Assembly (NCBI RefSeq): GCF_037038585.1
Contig: NC_092520.1
Coordinates: 57,316,501-57,380,500 of the forward strand
From: Patagioenas fasciata
Lineage: Eukaryota; Chordata; Aves; Columbiformes; Columbidae
Length of the DNA stretch: 64,000 bases
Direction: 5' to 3'
Shown here one piece after another: positions 23,701 to 38,960 of this stretch. The notes below the pieces were generated by a model. The model did not search any database. It saw only the letters and a program-made list of their open reading frames with translations, and was not told where the DNA came from. Each line of letters begins with the position of its first letter. Positions within the stretch are counted from its first letter, which is position 1. Both the position numbers and the translations under genes were made by a program.

Positions 23701-24250
23701 CGCGGGGCGAGGGGAGGGGAGGCAGGGCAGGGAAAAGAGGAAAAGAAGGAAAGGAACAGAAAGGAAAGAAGAGGGGAGAAAAATAAAAAGGAGAGAGAGA
23801 GGAAACGAAAGAGGTAAAAAAATAAAAACAAAAAAAAAAAGAAGAAGAAAAAAGAAAGGAATCAAGAAAGTGGAGAAAGGGATAAGCGAGGAAGGAAAAT
23901 AAAGAAATGAAAGTGTGGAATGAGAGAAAGGAGGGAAAGGGGAAATGGAGGAAGGAGGGAGGGAAGGAAGAAGAAAGAAAGAGGGAGAGGAAGGAAAAAT
24001 AGAAAAGGAATATAAAGGAAGAAAAGGGATGAAAGGGGATGAAAAGGGAAGCAAGGTGAAGGGAGGAAAGGAAAGGAAAGGAAAGGAAAGGAAAGGAAAG
24101 GAAAGGAAAGGAAAGGAAAGGAAAGGAAAGGAAAGGAAAGGAAAGGAAAGGAAAGGAAAGGAAAGGAAAGGAAAGGAAAGGAAAGGAAAGGAAAGGAAAG
24201 GAAAGGAAAGGAAAGGAAAGGAAAGGAAAGGAAAGGAATAAAGAAGAACG
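23697..24250 (+). repeat. Long purine-rich tract
   Basis: About 550 bp in which the + strand is almost only A and G, from GGGGCGAGGGGAGGGG through mixed GGAAA/GAAGG words into the perfect pentamer array. The apparent Phe-Leu-Ser-Pro reading frame on the minus strand is a product of this repeat. Confidence 0.9.
24065..24238 (+). repeat. (GGAAA)n pentanucleotide microsatellite
   Basis: 174 bp of perfect GGAAA, about 35 copies with no interruption, which implies recent expansion and probable length polymorphism. Confidence 0.98.
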
Positions 24251-24976
24251 AGGTGAAAATCCAGAAGGTGCGTATTTGTGTGAACGTTCATCCTGGGGTT
24301 GGATTTTTTTTTTCTTCAAAACAGTATTTTTAACTGGAAGTTTTCCTGGACATTTTGGTTCCCTTTCTGATCTCAGACGTAGTCATTTCTTTGAAATAAT
24401 TTTTAAAAATAAAACTGTATTCAAGGCTCTAGGTGTCAGTACGTTTTTTTCACTAATCTGGAGGCAGACGATGCAGAAGTCCAAGCCTTCCTCTCCAACT
24501 TGTGCTCTCGAAATCCCCAGTAGCGGTGGAGGGCACTTCCCAGACCGCCGCCTCGGAAACCTTTCAGGGAAGGAAAATAGAATTTGTTCGCGGTCTGTCC
24601 CTGGGAGCCTGGGGGGGGGCAGGACAACGACAGCATATGCTACCAAGCTGCAGCCTGGGAAGGCAATATCTCGGGAGCAGACCCTCCTGCCTGCAAAGAC
24701 AGGACCGAGTGACGCCGTGGTGAAGAGGAAAGGGTTGTTGGCATCAGAGGTGCAGCTCTGCATTAACATTCAGGTTAACTTCTAATGTCCATTTCGGATT
24801 TCTAATCCTTCTAGGAATCTCACTTCTTCTCAAATTAAATTCCCACCTTGTTGAAAGAGTTATGTCCGATATTGACACATTTCAGCTACTTTCGACAGGC
24901 TAATATTTTAATTATTTAGTGACAGCGATGGGTAAACCTTATTTCAACAACCCTAGCTAGTGGACCATGTTAATTT
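24251..24976. other. Unique intergenic DNA between two microsatellites
   Basis: Unique sequence of mixed composition; AT-rich towards 24780-24960 with ATTTTAATTATTTAG. No gene seen. Confidence 0.5.
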
Positions 24977-25080
24977 TTCCTTCCTTCCTTCCTTCCTTCC
25001 TTCCTTCCTTCCTTCCTTCCTTCCTTCCTTCCTTCCTTCCTTCCTTCCTTCCTTCCTTCCTTCCTTCCTTCCTTCCTTCC
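24977..25080 (+). repeat. (TTCC)n microsatellite
   Basis: 104 bp, 26 perfect copies of TTCC, running straight into a (TCTA)n array. Confidence 0.98.
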
Positions 25081-25096
25081 TCTATATCTATCTATC

Positions 25097-25146
<50 letters not shown>
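25081..25146 (+). repeat. (TCTA)n microsatellite
   Basis: About 16 copies of TCTA/ATCT with one or two interruptions at the start, forming a compound repeat with the preceding TTCC array. Confidence 0.97.
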
Positions 25147-26090
25147 GGCTGTAAAAACCCTGCTCAGACGGTGGGTCCAGGTACCTTATGGGGGATGTAA
25201 TGCGGTGAGGAGTCCCAAGAATGTCACAGGGAGAATTTCAAAAAGCCCCACCAGACCGTACAAACGCCTATATTTTGGGTTGCTCCTCGGCCAAGCACAG
25301 AGCCGATGGGGTTCGAGACGCAAGGTTAAGCGCAGGACGGTTAAGACGACAGTGCTATGTCGGTTTTCAATTTTTACAAAGCCTTATTTATTGGTGAGCT
25401 GCTGGCCCCGAGATGATTATTTTTCAGCCACTACAAAACAAACCGAAGCAGGGGCCAGACACGTATTTACTGGAGGGGGAGGGGAAGGGGACTTGTTTGC
25501 TCTGTGTGTGTGCGCGGGTGTGGGTGTGGGTGTGTGTGCTGGCTGTATGCTTTTTTATTCCTGCCATGTAAGAATCCTGTTCCTAAATAACAATGGCAGG
25601 GTGGGTTTTGGGGTTTGTGGTTTGCGTTTGGGTTTGATTTTTTTTTTGTTTTGTTTTTGTTTATTTTTCAAGAGGAAAGACAAGGAAAACTCCTAAAGCG
25701 TCTGCTCTCGTATGCACATTCACAGTACATGCAGATCTACTCCTATGCTCCCGCACAAGTGGTTTAAAAGCCCAAACAACCAGGGTGACCGTGTGTTCTT
25801 TTTTTGTTGTTTTTTTTTTTTTTCCCTTCTCTTAGCCGCTGTCGCCCCACCAACGCGACTTCTATTTGATCCCCCCCTTGCTCCCTTTATCGATCATGAG
25901 TTTAATTTGCTTTAGTCGAAAAGGGGGAAGGGGTTGCAGGATGGGCGAGTTCCTCCCTCCCTCAGCTACCATCTAAAAAAAAAAAAAAAAAAAGGCAGCC
26001 CCCCCTAACCTCCTGACTATGTTTTAAGCCACTCGCTTTGTTTGTTTGCCTCCCGAGGCAGGATCGCATGGCCAAGAGCACATCGATATT
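25147..26090. other. Intergenic DNA upstream of ZIC2
   Basis: Unique DNA with GT-rich (25505-25545), poly-T (25630-25670, 25797-25823) and poly-A (25976-25993) runs. No gene recognised. Confidence 0.5.
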
Positions 26091-27416
26091 TTCCGTGCGT
26101 GTGGCTCGCCGCTCCTCTCCCCCCGCCACGCCACCCCTTTCCCTCGCCGCGGGGGAGGTGGGGGGAGCCCCCCCCACAAAATAAAAAACAAGAAGCCGCG
26201 GTGGTGCCGGGCTGAAGACGGCCACCGGCGCCGAGCGGGGCCGGGACCGTGCCGTGCGGCGGCGGGCGGGGACCGGGCGGTCGTGGGGCGAGCGGCGGCG
26301 GCGCGGCGGGGCGCGGGGCGGGCGGCGGGGCGGGCAGGGCGCGGGGCGGCCGCGCCGCCATTAGCCGGTGGCCGGGGACGCCCGGATGGACGGGGCGGCT
26401 TGGGCCAATGAGCGGGCGCCGGGAGAGCGGCCGGGCAGCGGGTAAAGGCGGTGTTGGAAGAGGAGCCGCCAGTGCTAGCGGTGGGAGAGGGAGAGAGGCC
26501 GGGGGAGGGAAGGAAGAAAAAGAGGGGGAGTGAGGGGCGGGGGGAAAAATAAAAAGCCGCCGCCTCAGCAGCGCCCACCGAAATAAACAGAGGAGCGAGA
26601 GGTAGTGGAGGCGCGGGAGGAGCTGGGCTGCAACTCCACCGCCCCAGCAGCGCCGCTCTGGCCCCGGTGCTCCGCGGCCCCTTCCCGCCCCCCTCTTCTC
26701 CCCACCCCCACCGCCGCCCTTATTGTTTTTAATCCGCCTCTGGCACCCCCCGTCTTCCCCACCTCCCCTCCCTACGCCCCTCCGCGGCGGCGCGGGGCGC
26801 CCCCCGGGTCCCTTCGCTCCGTGGGAACCCGCGGCTGCAAGTTTTTCTCCGCGAGAGACAGCGCTAATGCCCGGCGGAGGATAAAACGAAAGAAGGAGCC
26901 CGGGGGCGGCGGGGGGCCCGAAGCGGCGGTGAGGGCCGCGGCCCACGCGGGGAGCAGCGCGGAGCCGGGCGGGCGGGGGTCTGCGGCGCTGACATCCCGG
27001 TGGCGGCTGGGGGGGGGCGGCAGCGTGTGTGTGAGTGTGTGTGTGCGTGCGTGTGTGCCGCAGGGAACGGCGAGGCGAGTCTTGCCCCCCCCCCTCCCCG
27101 TCCCCAGTTCTGTCCCTCCCCTGCTCCCCCTCCCCTCCCCTGCCCGCCCCCGTCTCAGCTCCTTTAATACACTTTGGTTCTCCGCTCGCCTTTGGACTCT
27201 GCTCTGCCTGGCTCCGGATACGGCTCCGGCGGCGGCGGCAGCGGCGGCAGCGGGCCGGTGCGGGCGCAGGCGGCAGCGGCGGAGGCGGGGTACGCGGCGG
27301 CTGCCGGGGGGAAGCGGCGCGGAGCGGCGGCGGCCCCGCGCCCGGCCGGGCGGGCGGCGGCAGCCCGGCGGCGGTAGCGGGGCGGCGGCGGCGGCGTCCC
27401 CGGAGCGGCGCGGACC
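26091..27416 (+). promoter_or_regulatory. ZIC2: ZIC2 promoter, CpG island and 5' UTR
   Basis: Very CpG-dense sequence running into exon 1. A CCAAT box lies at 26405-26409 in the ZIC2 direction. An A/T-rich TATA-like stretch, AAATAAAAAG, sits at about 26547-26556 with CpG-rich DNA on both sides and could position a start site 140 bp after the CCAAT box. A GT repeat (27025-27057) and a pyrimidine/C-rich run (27080-27155) follow. Long reading frames on both strands here are GC-driven shadows. Confidence 0.6.
27025..27057 (+). repeat. (GT)n repeat in ZIC2 5' region
   Basis: Short imperfect GT run, TGTGTGTGAGTGTGTGTGTG followed by CGTGCGTGTGTG. Confidence 0.85.
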
Positions 27417-30753
<3,337 letters not shown>

Positions 30754-31783
30754 GGCCCCGCCGGACTGCTCTGCACGGCCCCGCCGCGCCCTCCCCGCCC
30801 CGGCAGCGGCGACGGCGGCGGGCAGGAGGGAGCGAGCCTGCCGGAGACGCACCGGGAGATGCCGCCACACCCGCCGGCAGCGAAATGACGGCCGAACAGG
30901 ATGGTGACGGGAGGCGTTTATCTCCCCACACCCCTCCTGCCTTCGGGTCTTTTTTTTGTTGAATTTTTTCTTATTTTCTTTATGAAAAAATGTTGAATCA
31001 GAAAAAAACAAAACAAACGTGCTGAACAACATGAGAGAATGAGTACATAAACAGAGGAACGGAAAGGGGAGAGAGAGAGGGGAAAATAACCACAAACGCC
31101 ACCAACACACCACCCAGCAAAAAGCTTCTCAAGCCAGCGGAAAGAAACTCTCCTTCTGGAGCCTCCAGACAAAAGATCAGAGACACGAACTCCTCCGGCC
31201 CCTGCGCCTCCCCGCCCGGAGCAGCCAGCGCCCTCCCGCCCCATGAACTGTGTACATAACGGCCCTCTCCTTCCTCAGGCGAGGTGGGGAACGAAGTTTT
31301 CCTGGATTCTTGGTGTATAGAAGTTCGTCCAGTTTGTAAACCGCGGATTGGTCCCCTTGTTCTTCTATATATATATTTTTTAATTATTTTTTTTCGGTCG
31401 TCTTTCTTTTTCCCTCTTCCTCCCTCCCCGAGAAACGGATGGACATCTTTTCTCCCTCTCCCCCTCCCCACCTTCCTCTCTCCTCCTTTTTTAGTTCACT
31501 CCTTTAAAAAAAAGTAACGTGGAAGAAAAAATGGTTTCTTTTGTAATTGTGATATCTTGAATATTGTGTTCCTTTTTAAGAGGCAACTTGATTGTAAACT
31601 GCATTTCAACTATAGACTGGGGAAGAAATACCGTGCCAAAGTCTCCATTCTGTTACTCACAGACACACACACGAACAACAACGCTTGTGAATGTATTTTT
31701 TCTGTTAGCTGGGTTTACATGTGATGTTTTAGTGCTTTTGCAAGTTCAATTTGTTAGTTCCTGTTCGGAAGATTGTGAGGAAA

Positions 31784-31789
31784 AATAAA
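31784..31789 (+). terminator. ZIC2: Candidate proximal poly(A) signal of ZIC2
   Basis: AATAAA about 1.03 kb after the stop codon. Confidence 0.5.
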
Positions 31790-32035
31790 CGTCGTGCCGT
31801 TAGCTTTTCCGTAATAACACCCTTCCTCCTGTAAATACCTGTTACCATATTTATCCATTTGTAATTAAATTATGGTATTAACTTGCTACAGAGGAAACAG
31901 TATTTATAAAGAATGTTTCTTAACTATAAATATGTACAATTGTGAGCATAAACTGTTTCAGATTTTTTATTTGAAGGTTTAAGTGGTTTCATCATTTCTT
32001 GTGATATGTTTTGAGAGTCATGCATACAGAAATAT

Positions 32036-32041
32036 AATAAA
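32036..32041 (+). terminator. ZIC2: Candidate distal poly(A) signal of ZIC2
   Basis: AATAAA about 1.28 kb after the stop, in AT-rich sequence with a GT-rich element just downstream. Confidence 0.6.
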
Positions 32042-32060
32042 ACGTGTTGAAACTGCACGA

Positions 32061-33340
32061 AACTGTTCACTTTTCATGCCAAGGGCTCTTTCAAACCTGC
32101 GTTTGCGCATGCGAGGGGCTGAGTGGCGGCTGCAAAACAAATGCTTTTAAAAAATACTCCGGTTCCTGGAACATGAGGAACATTCCAGCTGGGCTCCCCT
32201 TCCAGAAAAGAGAAGGAAAAAAAAAAAAATTTAAATATATTGGGAAGCCTTCGGACAAAAAAAAATAAAGCGGGGGGGAGGAAGTTTGCATCTTTCTCAA
32301 CTGACTTGCAAGGCAGGATCCCCTTTAGGGAGACGTTTACACGGCAAGATCTCAGCTCCCTTCGCCTTCTCCCTTGCTCGGGCTTACGCTTCTTTCCGCG
32401 GTGCGTGTGTGGCTGGGCAGCTCATTGCTTCACAGGGTGACAAAGTGGGGCGCTTCGGGATGAAGGTGTCGGGGCAGCGGCTAGGCACTGGGCTCTGCGC
32501 AGGGCTGCTTTGAGCCATAAATCCGGGCCTTCTGAGCCTTCCCGTGTTCTTGGTAAGCCTCCATCCAACCCTGGAATGGAGAAAGTGGCGATGGCAGAGA
32601 GCTCACATTTATTTTCAAGATTTTTTTCTCTCTCTCTTCTTTTTTTTTTTCCTTCCCTTTTTCCTTCATAGCCCAGGGAGCGATTTAGGTTGTCAGATGT
32701 GTTCAGCGAGGGACCGCCGGGCGATGCCTTTCCCGGGGTGCTGTCCCAGCGCTGCGCTCCGCGGCTGTTGTCGGGACCCGGCCGGCGGAGCCGCCCGGTT
32801 GGGGCCGGCAAGCAGCGGATTTCCGAATAGAACCCACTGCACCGGGACACCCAAGACGAGTGTGACAGCAGCCGGGAAATCGTGGAAAAACCTCGGCCTT
32901 GCCAAGCCACCGAAATACGCCCTGCAAAGAGGCAGCTCTGTGAGCCGGGCTCCTAGCGCCCTGCGGTGGCTGCGCTGCCTTCAGCGGCAGCTTTTGCAGG
33001 CACGGAGAGCCCTTTGCTCCTCACACCCGGTCGACACCATCGCCACCCCCCCGGCCAGTCGTCAGTTCGGGTTTTGTCCCCCGTTTTCAAGTGGCAATAG
33101 AGGTGTTCCAAGCCGGCGCGAGGGAGATAGGTGGGAGATGGGGCTACGCTGGGCCGTCCTCGCTTCTGGGGTGAGGTGGGGGTTATCTACACCCTGAGGG
33201 CGGGCGCGAAGGACTCCCCCGTCCCGTCGCTGCCAACGAAGTTTAGACGCGGAGCGGAGACAGAGTTTCCCCTGCGGCCGCGCACCTCCCAGTGCGGCCG
33301 TCTCCGCGCACACGGCAGGCTCCCCGGGTAATCAAACGGC
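32061..33340. other. Downstream flank of ZIC2
   Basis: Unique sequence that becomes CpG-rich after 32700, with a pyrimidine run at 32625-32670. No gene recognised. Confidence 0.5.
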
Positions 33341-36300
33341 TATTAAAACCTAATTTATGTTCGGTAATAATATTACGCCAAAAATATTTATTAAAATCAT
33401 TGGCATATGCCGCCTACCCCTTGGAGAGACCCGTGGGAAACGCAGCCGAGCTGCGAGGATCCCTTTGTCCTGCCGGCATCCTCGCAGCCGAAAATACAAG
33501 AGGGGGTCCCGCTTCAGAGCCCCTACCAGCCACTGACTGGCCAAAATGCCCTCTCAGGCCCGTGGAAGGAAGTGGAGCCCTGCCCAAAGGCAGAGAACCA
33601 CGCTCCGGGTCCCCTCGTCGGCTTTGCCCTGGCCGGCGAGAAGCGCCCCGGAGCTGGGCTCCCCCTTCTCCGTCCCGTAGAAGCCTTTCTGGCTTTCAGG
33701 GAGCCTCAGAGATTCCCCCTCTCCGACTCCCGTGTAGGTGCTAACACCGATGGCGGAGATGTGCAGGGTAGGCGTCCCCGCTCCTCCCAAAGCTCAGGCC
33801 GTGCGGCGGCAGGGCAGACTCGCTCTCTCCGGGCAGGAATGTCGCTCCTCTGAAAGGCCTGGGGAAGGGGCCTGGCGGCCGTGGCCGTGAGCAAGGCCCC
33901 TCTTGCCTGTCCTCCCTGGGCTGGCCCTGAACTTGACCCTGGCGTTGGTGCAACCAGATCGCAGCCCCACTCTGTCCGCCTCCCCCGGGCCCTGACCCCA
34001 GCCCGGCCCTGCCACGCTTAAGGGAGAGCGGTAATTCATCGGGTACAGCAGTTGGGGTTTTTGGGGGGGAGGAGGGCAGCCAAGACCCGCCTCACAGCCC
34101 TGTGCGCGGGTGGCCCGGGCTCAGGGACCCCTGCCCCTGGAATCTTCCTTTGCGCCCCTCCTGCCCGCTCTCCTTCCTCCACCTCATCCACTTCATCCCA
34201 ATTTCCGTCCCCCCCTCCCGCCCGCCCCCCTCTCCATCTGTCTCCCTTTGTCTCCCACACCGACCCTGAGCTTTCCAAACCTCCCTGCCCCAGCCCTGAA
34301 GGCAACCTGGGGACCAACCTGGAGGGACGCCGGGGGTTCCCTCGGCAGCCCTGACCCTCACCCGACCCCTCACCCCCCCGTGCCCAGCCGCAGCGGGCGG
34401 CGTGCCCCGGCCGGTGGCCCTCACGCCCCGACAGCGCTGCCCCGACGGCTCTCGGGTCGCCCAGGCCCCTCATACCCCTCCCCCACCGATGGACAGCGAG
34501 GGGCACGGCGCTGTGCCCGGCTGCGGCAGTCCCGCTTGGCCGGCTCTCCTCATGCGGCGTGACTCTTCGTAAAAGTAAAAACCAGCGTGGAGTGGTGGTT
34601 TTAATTTTTATTATTAGTATTATTATCAATCATAAATTTCTCTCCTAACTCTGCCTGGAGAAAGAAAAGACAGAATGATTACCCTGGGAATTGCTCCCCC
34701 CTCATGCATTCGTCCCAAGCCAAAAAAATTGAGGGTCCATCCATAAACCAAGTTGTGCTCTGCCCCAGGCACCCGCAATGGGAGAGCTCAACGCTCTACC
34801 CTACCTTTACCTGCCCCCGGTGCCTGTGTCGAATGAAATCCTCTTCTGCACCTGGTTTGGTTGCTCTGGAGTCTTTGTGTTGCAGGCGGTGATAACAAAA
34901 AAAAAAAAAAACCAAATCCACAGACAAACCAACCTCCCATCAAACAAACAGAGATGACAACAGCCCAGACCCAAATAAAATAAAATACGGCAGCTCTCGC
35001 CCGAACCCGGGCGCGGAGCGGCTGCAGAGCTCGGAGGTGCCGCTGCTGGTACCGGTACCGGCGGGGCTCCGCAGCCACCAACGGGCTACCCCTGCCCGGC
35101 CAAACCCCCGCTGCGGGCAGCCTGGGGGCAACAACCCGGCTGCAACCTCTCCTCTTGGCTCTGGCCAGACCTCCCCAAACCTCTAACTGCCTTTTAAGTT
35201 TCCCCTTTGTTTTCAGAAACTCGTACACGTTTCCTGCCCGCTATGAAGACATAACAGGCTCCCCCATACCTCTCCCCAGCCACGCGTGCACGCTAAACGT
35301 GCTCCCGGGCACAGTGAGGTACGTATATTTTTTCATCTCCATGTATGGTTGGTGTTTTGTTTTATTTTTTTAATTTATTTATTTATTTATTTATTTTTAA
35401 TCTCGTGGGTCGCTTTTTCCTCCTTTTTTTTTTCCCCTTTTTTTTTTTCCCCCTTTTTTTTTTTTTTTTCGCGAGCCATACGGCTGGGGCAAGAGCCGCA
35501 TTTTAGCGGCAGAGCAAGCAAAAACTGTTGTCCCACCCTGCAGGGTATGGTGTCCCATTCCCTCCCAAACTGCAATTCCTCCCCAGTGCTTTGGGTTTTC
35601 TCTCCCTTTTTTTTTTTTTTTTACCGGTCAGGCTGGAAGGTTTCTCTGCCTTTAATACTTGGGGCTAAAGAAAAGAAGAAAAGAGAAGGAGAAAGCAGGA
35701 CCTTCGCCAGAGGTTTCATGTCTTTATTCAATAATACTTCAAAGTGGCTGCCCTAGTGCCGTCCCGAGGAGAGGAAGCGCGGCACTAAACGAACCACCGA
35801 TCCCACTTCCTCGCAGGGCAGGAAACACGAGCAGGTTGCCCCGAGTCCCTCGCCCGTGGCCCCAAGCTCTTTCCAATGACACCCGCAGGGTGAAACGGCA
35901 GGGCCGAGCGGTGGGACCCGGCGCGGAGCGATCGTGTCTCCGTCGGCCCCCACGCCGCGCCGCTGCCCCACGCGCGGGAGCCAGCTGTTGCGTCCCGGAG
36001 GGGGAAGGACGCGCTTTTGGTGTTAAAAAGAATATAACCGGCAACAGGAGAGGGAGGGGGGTGGTGGGGGCGGGTACGAAGTAACTCAAGCGCCAGGAAG
36101 TGATGGAGCGGGTGTTTTACACGCGCGACGCCGCTCCTCGCAGAGGGCTGGAGGCGGCCGTGGGGTCCGCGGGGGTCTTGGGGTGCCCAGCCCAGGGCAG
36201 GCGGGATTGGCTACCGCGGGACGGGGCTGTCCCGACACCGCGCCGGGGGGCTCCGCCGACCGCTGGTGTCGTGAGAACGTCGCGCTGCCGCAGGTCCGTG

Positions 36301-36640
36301 GGTGGCCACGGTGTCCCATGGGCGCCGTGGCAGTGTCTCGGTCTGGCCCGGAGGAGCGGCGGAGTTCGATCCGACCCGCTGCCCGGCGAGCGAGGTTATC
36401 CACGGAGCCCCCGCAGGAAACGGGGTCTGTGCGTGTGTGTGCGCGCCCGTGTACGTGGGTTTGGTCTGGATCTCGATATTAAGCAGTTTGTGGCGGAAAG
36501 AAAACAAAAAACAAAAAACAAAAAACAACAAGAAGTAATTTTCCTTCCAACTTTTTTTTTTCTTCCTTCTTCCTAGAGCACTAATTCCTCTGTGTGGGCA
36601 AACAGCCCTTTTCCTTTGATTCTTAGTCACAGCCCCTAGA
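33341..36640. other. GC-rich flank with short AT-rich islands
   Basis: A short AT-rich island at 33340-33410 (TTAAAACCTAATTTATG, AATATTTATTAAAATC) lies in otherwise CpG-rich DNA (33420-34560, 35750-36450). Simple repeats: (TTTA)n at 35370-35398, poly-T and poly-C/T at 35420-35470, and (AAACAAA)n at 36503-36530. Frames here are GC-driven shadows. Confidence 0.55.
36503..36530 (+). repeat. (AAACAAA)n simple repeat
   Basis: Four imperfect copies of ACAAAAA/AACAAAA. Confidence 0.9.
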
Positions 36641-36960
36641 TTAAATCCCGGTTTTAATGAGAGCCGTGGCTGTGGCCGCATTAGGTGATGATAGTTACGA
36701 AGACGATCTGACCTGTTTTGATGAAGACGATCTGACCTGTAGGGAGAGAGAGAAAGGTCAGCCACATGCAGTGGCCAGATTTCTGCTCGTTCCCGGCACA
36801 TGCTGCTACAATATTGATCCGTGGAGAAAGATAAACATAAAAGCTAGATCCTATGTCCTGAATACTAATGAACATGTCTTTCAGATTTTAGTTGTTGTTG
36901 ACTTCTTATTTTCACCGTAAACATTTGCTGACCTCTGTAGGGCACTTTCCCCCAGTTTTC
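36641..36960. promoter_or_regulatory. Candidate enhancer with duplicated nuclear-receptor half sites
   Basis: Complex AT-rich sequence containing an 18-bp perfect direct repeat GAAGACGATCTGACCTGT at 36699-36716 and 36723-36740 (24-bp period). Each copy holds TGACCT, the reverse of AGGTCA, and a third half site AGGTCA lies at 36755-36760 in the opposite direction. These are half sites for RAR/RXR, COUP-TF and related receptors. Confidence 0.45.
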
Positions 36961-38960
36961 TTCTCTTTTGTTTGATTTTATTTTGTCTTATTATAATTTG
37001 ACTTATTTTAGTTTTAGTCTTATTTTATCATATTTAGTTATTTTTTTCCTAATCACTGAATCTCCCTCCCGCTGGAAATCTTTGCAGCAAGTTTACTTTC
37101 CCCAGCAGCCAAGGCGCAACCCCCAAAAAGCCACCGCCTGCATCTCGTTTCCATGAGACGGCGCAGCGAAAGCAACCGCTGCTGAAAACGGGGAAAGCTC
37201 TTCTGAAAGGCAGTATCTCGACCTGGGATCCACCTTTCGGATTTCTGCTTCATTACTCTCTCCATTCCTTCGCAACTCAATGCTGCAGATGACACCGAAG
37301 TTGTGGGTTTTTTCTCCTCCTCTCCCCGATCGTGCGTCAAAACCAGCGGTTAAGCTGGACGAGAGCTCTTGTCTTCAAAGCTTCCCCAGTTTCCTAGCTG
37401 TTCCCAGGCTAGATACACCTACGGTAGGCAAGGAGAGAGGGAAAAATGCCGTTGCCTCGGGGAGAGAGGCATTGCAGAGGCGCTTTCGCCTTGCCTGTGC
37501 AGCGCAGTCTGGCCAGGCAGGCGGAGGAGGCTGTTTTCGGAGGGTTTTTGTTGCGATGGTAAATGGTTTAAGATCCACTCGCTGCCCCGGCTGCCTCTTG
37601 CATTTTTTTTCCCCTCTCCCTTCGAGATGGTCAAACTTAGCTGTAAAACGGGGAAAGCGGTCAATGAAATAGCTGTGCCTAAACACGCCTTTCAACTTTC
37701 TGTTGTTTCGCGGACAACGTAGGGTAAGCACCACCGACTATATAGGGGCAATTAACTACATCAGGTTGACATTTAAGAAAATGAGGGAGATATTAAACTC
37801 CTAATTCCCGTCATTACAAATAATTTTCATGAAGGGAACTTCTGAAAGATTTTGTTTTCTCCCTTACACTTTCCAGTCTATTTTTTAACCCCTGGGTGAT
37901 TTACTACGTAAGTAATTTTAGAGGATACAGTTTACAGCTTGAGTTATTAGACTGAACACCTCTGGCTGACACCACAACACCTTTTTTTTTTTCTGCCTGC
38001 AGCTGTGAGTCACAACCCCATTTTCATACCAAACTGCTGCACATTCCTTTACAATATAGACTTCCTTCTTGCGAAGATCAAACACGCTTCAGCCAACGTG
38101 TTTATTTTAAAATACAGGAAAATTAAAACTAAACATGGACTTAAAAGAAAAACAAATGCATTATTTCTTTCCCTACTGTCCCTCCTACTAAAATAAAATA
38201 AAATTAGGACGGAACAGCGTGGACCACTCCGATAAAATAATGCAGTGACAGAGCCAAAACAGTTGATTTCTACTAGAAAAGGAACGGATCCTTCTGTTCG
38301 CTGTTATTTATTTATGTATTATTGTGGCTATGGTTTTAATTATATGCGTGAATGTCAGGCCAAGATGCTGTAACTGTAGCCTCCCTTTAACACACTTTTC
38401 CTATTTGTTTAATGCTATGGCTACAAGGCTAGAACAGGCACCATAAGGAAAATGGTTTCAATATTCTGTTTAAGAGCTTATAACAGGGAATCCCGGAATT
38501 ACAGGAAAACCTACAGGCCTGCTCCGTGAAGGTGCCCGGCAAGACCAGGCAGATTTCATGCTCCCCGGCAGATGTCGGGGTGTGCGGACGGAGGGATTTG
38601 CGGGAGGGAGACATGTCCGGAGTCATTTCTACCCGGGAAAGTGGGATTTTAAAAGCCTCCTTGCTGCTCAGCGGCACAGGCACCGTGATGGTTTTAAATT
38701 TTGAGCAGGGTTAAGGTAGATTTAAGCTCTACTCCTCCCGGTTACCCTGTCTATCCCTCTAGTGACTCGGGTGTGAGAGAGGGGCTTCGCTGCAACTACT
38801 TCTTCTTCTATCCTCTGTTCGTTTTGCCCCAGCGGAGGGTATCCGATCGAGCTCGCGTTTCCCATCATCTCCCCACACTCCTCCAGTATTTCCCCACGTC
38901 CTCGGAGTAATGAGTTAGGCAGGGAGACCGGGACATACCTGCCCGCATTTATTTATCTTT
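36961..38960. other. Downstream flank with enhancer-like AT-rich segment
   Basis: Mostly unique. The segment at 37740-38470 is AT-rich and complex with homeodomain cores (CAATTAACT, CCTAATTCC, CATTACAAATAATTTTCATG) and may be conserved. Short frames show no domain. Confidence 0.45.

Larger units (their letters stand above)
30754..32060 (+). other. ZIC2: ZIC2 3' UTR
   Basis: Begins GC-rich and becomes AT-rich after 31300, as for many regulatory mRNAs. Two AATAAA hexamers occur, at 31784-31789 and 32036-32041; the second is followed by GT-rich sequence (gtgttgaa) and is the better distal end. Two perfect Pumilio elements UGUANAUA occur, TGTACATA at 31251-31258 and TGTAAATA at 31830-31837. Confidence 0.7.

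Noticed and set aside
23464-24319. Two long frames on the minus strand with repeated Phe-Leu-Ser-Phe-Pro
   Set aside because: Translation of the purine tract and (GGAAA)n microsatellite.
36657-36920. 87-codon frame containing two EDDLTC words
   Set aside because: The repeat comes from the 24-bp DNA duplication, which is a multiple of three; no start context or family match.
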